A stretch of DNA of 64,000 nt from Jeotgalibacillus alimentarius (lineage in GTDB: Bacteria; Bacillota; Bacilli; Bacillales; Jeotgalibacillaceae). This document shows positions 61,030 to 64,000 of this stretch, piece by piece (the first letter of the stretch is position 1; the number at the start of each line of letters is the position of its first letter). The notes beneath the pieces are model-generated. The model was given only the letters and a program-made list of their open reading frames with translations, was not told the DNA's origin and searched no databases. Location: the NCBI RefSeq assembly GCF_000829445.1, contig NZ_JXRQ01000015.1:62001-126000 (forward strand). The letters run 5' to 3'. A program made the position numbers and the translations under genes.

Positions 61030-61974
61030 TTATGATCGCTCCCTTAATAGTAAGTATAAAAAGTACACCCCACCGATGAAGTTAACAATAACGCTCAATG
61101 TCGTTGTAAAGCTGAACACTCTTTCTACAAGCAGCTGGCCACCGACCACTGCGATGATTCCGATCAAAGCGGATGCTGCCATCAGATAGGAATGACGGTA
61201 TGTTTTCATGACTTCATAGGTGACATTTGCTACAAGCAGCCCGAGAAAAAGGATCGGTCCGACAAGTGCAGTTGAGATCGCAACAAAAACAGCAGTCACA
61301 AGAAACAGCTTCCTGACAACCCGTTCATAATCCACACCCAGGTTGACAGCCTGATCACGGCCGAGTGCCAGCACATCAAGATACTTCAGATCTTTCCACA
61401 TCCAAAGAATTGTCAGTGCGATACAGCCGAGTGCGACCCATACAAGATCCGAGCTGACATTATTAAAGCTTGCAAACATCCTGTCCTGTATCATCAGAAA
61501 TTCATTCGGATCAATCAGTACCTGCATAAAAGTTGAGATACTTGAGAAAAACGTACCGAATATTAAACCGAGCAGCAGAAGGAAAAAGAGATTGGCACCT
61601 TCTTTTCTGAATAACAATTTGTACAGCAGCATTGCAAAAACCATCATCAGTAAAACTGACACGACAAAATTCAGATTGCGGTTCATGATGAATGCACTGC
61701 CTGAGCCAACAATAAAGATCAGTGCTGTTTGAAGCAGCATATAAAGTGAATCCATCCCCATAATGCTTGGGGTAAGAATTCTGTTATTCGTCATCGTCTG
61801 AAAGATAATCGTTGAGATGCCGATTGTACTTGCTGTAATCACCATCGCAAGCACTTTCATTCCGCGACGCGGCAGAATGTAATCCCAATTCCCGCCTGAA
61901 GCAATCGTCATATAGAGCGCAATCAGCCCTACAGCTCCAATGACAAGTACAGTTAATATTGCCTTATGCTTCAC
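61030..61974 (-). CDS. Iron-siderophore ABC transporter permease (YclO-like)
   Basis: FecCD-type permease of 314 aa with about nine helices; it has the ATPase-contact loop (LGRDQAVNLGVDYERV, about 200) and the motif GPILFLGLLVANVTYE near residue 245, which replaces the usual PHIAR. The start is GTG and overlaps the preceding permease by 11 bases. It forms the heterodimeric channel with that permease. Confidence 0.9.
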   Translation of the reverse strand: MKHKAILTVLVIGAVGLIALYMTIASGGNWDYILPRRGMKVLAMVITASTIGISTIIFQTMTNNRILTPSIMGMDSLYMLLQTALIFIVGSGSAFIMNRNLNFVVSVLLMMVFAMLLYKLLFRKEGANLFFLLLLGLIFGTFFSSISTFMQVLIDPNEFLMIQDRMFASFNNVSSDLVWVALGCIALTILWMWKDLKYLDVLALGRDQAVNLGVDYERVVRKLFLVTAVFVAISTALVGPILFLGLLVANVTYEVMKTYRHSYLMAASALIGIIAVVGGQLLVERVFSFTTTLSVIVNFIGGVYFLYLLLRERS

Positions 61975-62917
61975 GTGATCGCCTCCTGATCAGCAGCCAC
62001 GCAAATATTCCACTACCAAGCACGCCAACTGTTAAGTTAATCGGCAGTTCATATGGATAAATGATCACCCGTCCGAGAATGTCACATACAAGAACAAAGA
62101 GTGCACCCAGCATTGCTGTATGAGGCAGATTCTTTTTCAGATTGTCGCCCTGATAAATGCTGACGATATTCGGAATAATCAGTCCAAGAAACGGAATCAT
62201 ACCGACAGTCAGCAGAACAGAAGATGCAACAAAGGCGACAAGTATCAGCCCTGTGTTGACAACAGTTCTATACTTCAGACCAAGACTGACTGCAAAATCC
62301 TCACCCATTCCTGCGATCGTGAACTTGTTGGCAAATATGTATGCTGCGATCATGAATGGAATACTTAAAAACATCAGTTCATAGCGTCCGGTCACAATCA
62401 GGGAAAAATCGCCCTGCATCCAGGCGGACATGTTCTGAATGAGATCACGCTCATAGGCAAAGAAGGTTGTGATGGAACTGATAATGTTTCCAAACATCAG
62501 GCCGACAAGGGGTACAAAGATTACATCTTTGAATTTAATCCGGTCTAAAATTTTCATAAAAATAAACGTTCCGAGTAAAGCAAATAAAAAAGCAATACTC
62601 ATTTTCACAAGTGGTGAAGCGCTTGTGAAAAGCATCAGTGATACCAGTACGCCAAGCCTTGCAGAGTCCATGGTCCCCGCAGTCGTTGGCGAGACAAACT
62701 TATTTCGTGAGAGCTGCTGCATGATCAGCCCGCACACACTCATCCCCGCTCCCGCAAGCAAAATACTCATTAACCGCGGCAGTCTGCTGTTCCATAAAAC
62801 GTGAAACTGTTCCTCTGATAAATCCAGCAGATCCATCGGTGAAATAGAAGATACACCGACAAACAGAGATCCTACAGCGAAAAGAACGAGTGCACTGGCC
62901 AGATATCGTTTTTTCAT
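61964..62917 (-). CDS. Iron-siderophore ABC transporter permease (YclN-like)
   Basis: FecCD-type permease of 317 aa, about nine helices, with GMGEDFAVSLGLKYRTV and FLGLIIPNIVSIYQGD motifs near the C-terminal half. First gene of the uptake operon. The ATG at 62917 gives the normal N-terminus (MKKRYLASALVLF), though its ribosome site is weak (GTCGGG); a 34-residue extension from 63019 would run through the Fur box and is rejected. Confidence 0.88.
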   Translation of the reverse strand: MKKRYLASALVLFAVGSLFVGVSSISPMDLLDLSEEQFHVLWNSRLPRLMSILLAGAGMSVCGLIMQQLSRNKFVSPTTAGTMDSARLGVLVSLMLFTSASPLVKMSIAFLFALLGTFIFMKILDRIKFKDVIFVPLVGLMFGNIISSITTFFAYERDLIQNMSAWMQGDFSLIVTGRYELMFLSIPFMIAAYIFANKFTIAGMGEDFAVSLGLKYRTVVNTGLILVAFVASSVLLTVGMIPFLGLIIPNIVSIYQGDNLKKNLPHTAMLGALFVLVCDILGRVIIYPYELPINLTVGVLGSGIFAWLLIRRRSREA

Positions 62918-62948
62918 ATTTGGAACCCGACTTTCTATTAAGCGAAAA

Positions 62949-62963
62949 TGATAATTATTCTCA
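62949..62963. promoter_or_regulatory. Fur box of the siderophore uptake operon
   Basis: TGATAATTATTCTCA matches the 7-1-7 Fur consensus TGATAATNATTATCA in 13 of 14 fixed positions, 32 bases before the permease start. Repression under iron sufficiency is inferred. Confidence 0.85.
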
Positions 62964-62972
62964 CTGTATTCT

Positions 62973-62996
62973 AAAAAAAAGAGAAGCTTCTTCTCT
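62973..62996 (-). terminator. Short hairpin with T-run between marR and the uptake operon
   Basis: On the minus strand AGAGAAG(AAG)CTTCTCT is followed by a run of T. It can end the marR transcript or act as an attenuator if the uptake promoter lies further upstream. Confidence 0.7.
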
Positions 62997-62998
62997 CC

Positions 62999-63061
62999 GT
63001 CAAACACTTGTTCCAACAACTAATATGCTAAAAAATATACTTGTCACAACAAGTGTTTGAC
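62999..63061. promoter_or_regulatory. Long inverted repeat, candidate MarR operators
   Basis: Perfect 14-bp arms GTCAAACACTTGTT (62999-63012) and AACAAGTGTTTGAC (63048-63061) are 35 bp apart. Each arm begins a smaller palindrome: TTGTTCCAACAA (63008-63019) and CTTGTCACAACAAG (63040-63053). These look like two operator sites of a dimeric regulator; the adjacent MarR protein is the natural candidate. On the minus strand TTGTGA-17-ATATTA between them could be a promoter. Confidence 0.65.
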
Positions 63062-63071
63062 GCAAAAAAGA

Positions 63072-63512
63072 TTATTCAAGATTGCCTCTAATTTTATCGA
63101 GGGCGTCTAACGTCAATGCCAATTCTTCTTCTGACAGGTCTTCTGACGCCTGGGCGATGGTTTTCTGCGCAAGGTGTTCGAGGTCGTGTCTGATTCGCTT
63201 TGCTTCATCAGTGAGCAAAATCTTATTCACGCGGCGATCCTTCTGATCAACTTCTCTTTTGACATATCCGCGCTTGATCAGGTTATCAATCAGTCTCGAT
63301 ACACTGGCTTGATCTCTTTCATTTTGAACAGCAAGGTCATTTTGAGTCTGAGCGTCGCGTTCATACAACCGGCTCAGAATTTGCCACTGTTCATACGAAA
63401 GATTAAAACCATTTTCTTTAAAATTACGATTTAACCGGCTGTTCATCAGCCTTGACGCATGGAAAAGCTTATAGCCCAGTGAATCATTCAGGAAATACTG
63501 CTTATCATTCAT
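63072..63512 (-). CDS. MarR-family transcriptional regulator
   Basis: A 146-aa winged-helix regulator: LSYEQWQILSRLYERDAQTQ and NDLAVQNERDQASVSRLIDNLIKRGYVKREVDQKDRRVNKI are the DNA-binding region with the conserved D-x-R wing. The ATG at 63512 is ten bases after AAAGG; the ATG at 63521 is too close to it. It precedes the iron uptake operon in the same direction, with the long inverted repeat right after its stop, and has a weak Fur box upstream. A link to iron or siderophore control is inferred. Confidence 0.88.
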   Translation of the reverse strand: MNDKQYFLNDSLGYKLFHASRLMNSRLNRNFKENGFNLSYEQWQILSRLYERDAQTQNDLAVQNERDQASVSRLIDNLIKRGYVKREVDQKDRRVNKILLTDEAKRIRHDLEHLAQKTIAQASEDLSEEELALTLDALDKIRGNLE

Positions 63513-63550
63513 TTGATCCATCCTTTTGTCTTCCCATAACTGATATTAAT

Positions 63551-63565
63551 TGAAAATCGTTCTCA
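63551..63565. promoter_or_regulatory. Weak Fur-like box upstream of marR
   Basis: TGAAAATCGTTCTCA agrees with TGATAATNATTATCA at 11 of 14 positions. 39 bases before the marR start. Suggestive only. Confidence 0.45.
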
Positions 63566-63598
63566 GTGCAAGGGGGAAATGAAATTTATTCAAAATTT

Positions 63599-63627
63599 AA
63601 GAGGCTGAGATTATCTCAGCCTCCTAA
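63599..63627 (-). terminator. Terminator-like hairpin after the YuiD gene
   Basis: On the minus strand GAGGCTGAGA/TCTCAGCCTC, then TTAAATTTT; strong stem, poor T-run. Confidence 0.65.
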
Positions 63628-63643
63628 GACTTACAATTCCGTT

Positions 63644-64000
63644 TCACTCACCATTTTTAAAATCTCTGGCAATCAGCGGCTGCGGCTGTTCTCTGTCGAG
63701 TTTACGGTCTTCAAGCTTTGCTGAAGCGACACCATAAATGATGCCGAAAATGCCTCCTGCAAGCACTTCAAGCGGCTGGTGCCCCAGCAGTTCTTTTAAT
63801 TCTTTATCACGTTTTTCAAACTGCAGGCTCGGATAATCATCTGAAATAATTTCAAAATGATCCTCAAGGTCGTTTACCAGACGGGCGATTTCCCCTGTAT
63901 GTCTGCGGACACCCTGAGCGTCATACATTACGATTGAACCAAATACAATGGCAAGTGCCGTTTCAATATGGCGTGTCCCTCTGTTTGCCGCTACATAAGC
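63644..64000 (-). CDS. Divergent PAP2 / DUF212 family membrane protein (YuiD-like), 5' end missing
   Basis: The 118 C-terminal residues of a YuiD-type protein; the gene begins beyond the window and the frame is open up to base 64000. RGTRHIETALAIVFGSIVMYDAQGVRRHTGEIA (in two parts: RGTRHIETALAI and MYDAQGVRRHTGEIA) holds the conserved acid-phosphatase-like residues of the family, then GHQPLEVLAGGIFGIIYG. Predicted membrane protein of unknown function. Confidence 0.88.
   Translation of the reverse strand, partial: AYVAANRGTRHIETALAIVFGSIVMYDAQGVRRHTGEIARLVNDLEDHFEIISDDYPSLQFEKRDKELKELLGHQPLEVLAGGIFGIIYGVASAKLEDRKLDREQPQPLIARDFKNGE

Noticed and set aside
62999-63061. Long inverted repeat as the marR terminator
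   Set aside because: The 35-bp loop and lack of a T-run argue against it; a better hairpin with a T-run lies just beyond at 62973-62996.

Overview
The window (64 kb, about 44% GC) is a chromosomal segment of a low-to-moderate-GC Gram-positive, probably a Bacillaceae/Planococcaceae bacterium close to Jeotgalibacillus, Bacillus or Planococcus. The basis is inference from gene content: a LytH-like peptidase, des-desKR, cydDC with a Rex box, nsrR/hmp with conserved NsrR cysteines at 92/100/106, HemAT, lipoteichoic-acid synthase, DUF1659/DUF2922/YvrJ, CRE, sigma-B and Fur sites of Bacillus type, and strong AGGAGG ribosome binding sites. No rRNA, tRNA, prophage, IS transposase or CRISPR array is visible. 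Both ends cut genes: a subtilisin-type protease on the left and a YuiD/divergent-PAP2 protein on the right.

Layout. 1-8.3 kb: protease end, glutamate-type dehydrogenase, LTA synthase plus DUF1206, a chemoreceptor, an EamA exporter and a MOSC protein. 8.6-16.8 kb: succinate-semialdehyde dehydrogenase, GNAT with a 45-aa zinc-ribbon gene, a UvrD-type helicase, and cydDC behind a Rex operator. 17-21.6 kb: desR, desK, des (membrane fluidity) and an M23 peptidase. 21.6-30.1 kb: old-yellow-enzyme oxidoreductase, small membrane proteins, HemAT, nsrR and hmp (O2/NO block) and the DUF1659-DUF2922-yvrJ cluster. 30.2-36.4 kb: a GGDEF/EAL protein, RlmA, a sigma-B-type small protein, a DnaA-box cluster, Fur-type ferredoxin-NADP reductase and an APH-family kinase. 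36.5-46.6 kb: an XRE/membrane pair, a flavin reductase/GH32 sucrase pair, a NERD protein, and a GntR (YtrA-type) regulator leading two ABC systems. 46.6-54.6 kb: a second GGDEF/EAL protein, an SLH-domain protein, YczE, an ECF sigma with its membrane partner, and an acyl-CoA synthetase behind a CRE. 54.8-64 kb: a regulator/kinase/SCO/YtkA operon (copper or cytochrome oxidase), an SDR, and a Fur-type siderophore uptake operon preceded by a MarR gene.

The most unusual signal is a family of intergenic arrays. Five copies (at 29.0, 37.4, 39.8, 41.0 and 58.2 kb) are six units of exactly 21 bp behind a 21-bp head, so 147 bp in all (146 in one). Each unit has a 7-bp core (GTCGAAC in four arrays, CTGAAC-type in the fifth) and a 14-bp variable part. 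Four lie just downstream of an intrinsic terminator, oriented with the terminated gene. Two flank the NERD gene in inverted orientation. A sixth, looser array with an ATCACTAC core lies at 20.5 kb. I know of no described element that matches. Two further intergenic repeat families are present: a roughly 125-bp hairpin element (here called A) and a 140-190 bp element (here called B) whose best copy has TTTGTTAAAG terminal inverted repeats; one B copy is an internal deletion. A cluster of four TTATNCACA DnaA boxes at 33.9-34.05 kb, far from any replication gene, is the second most interesting signal.
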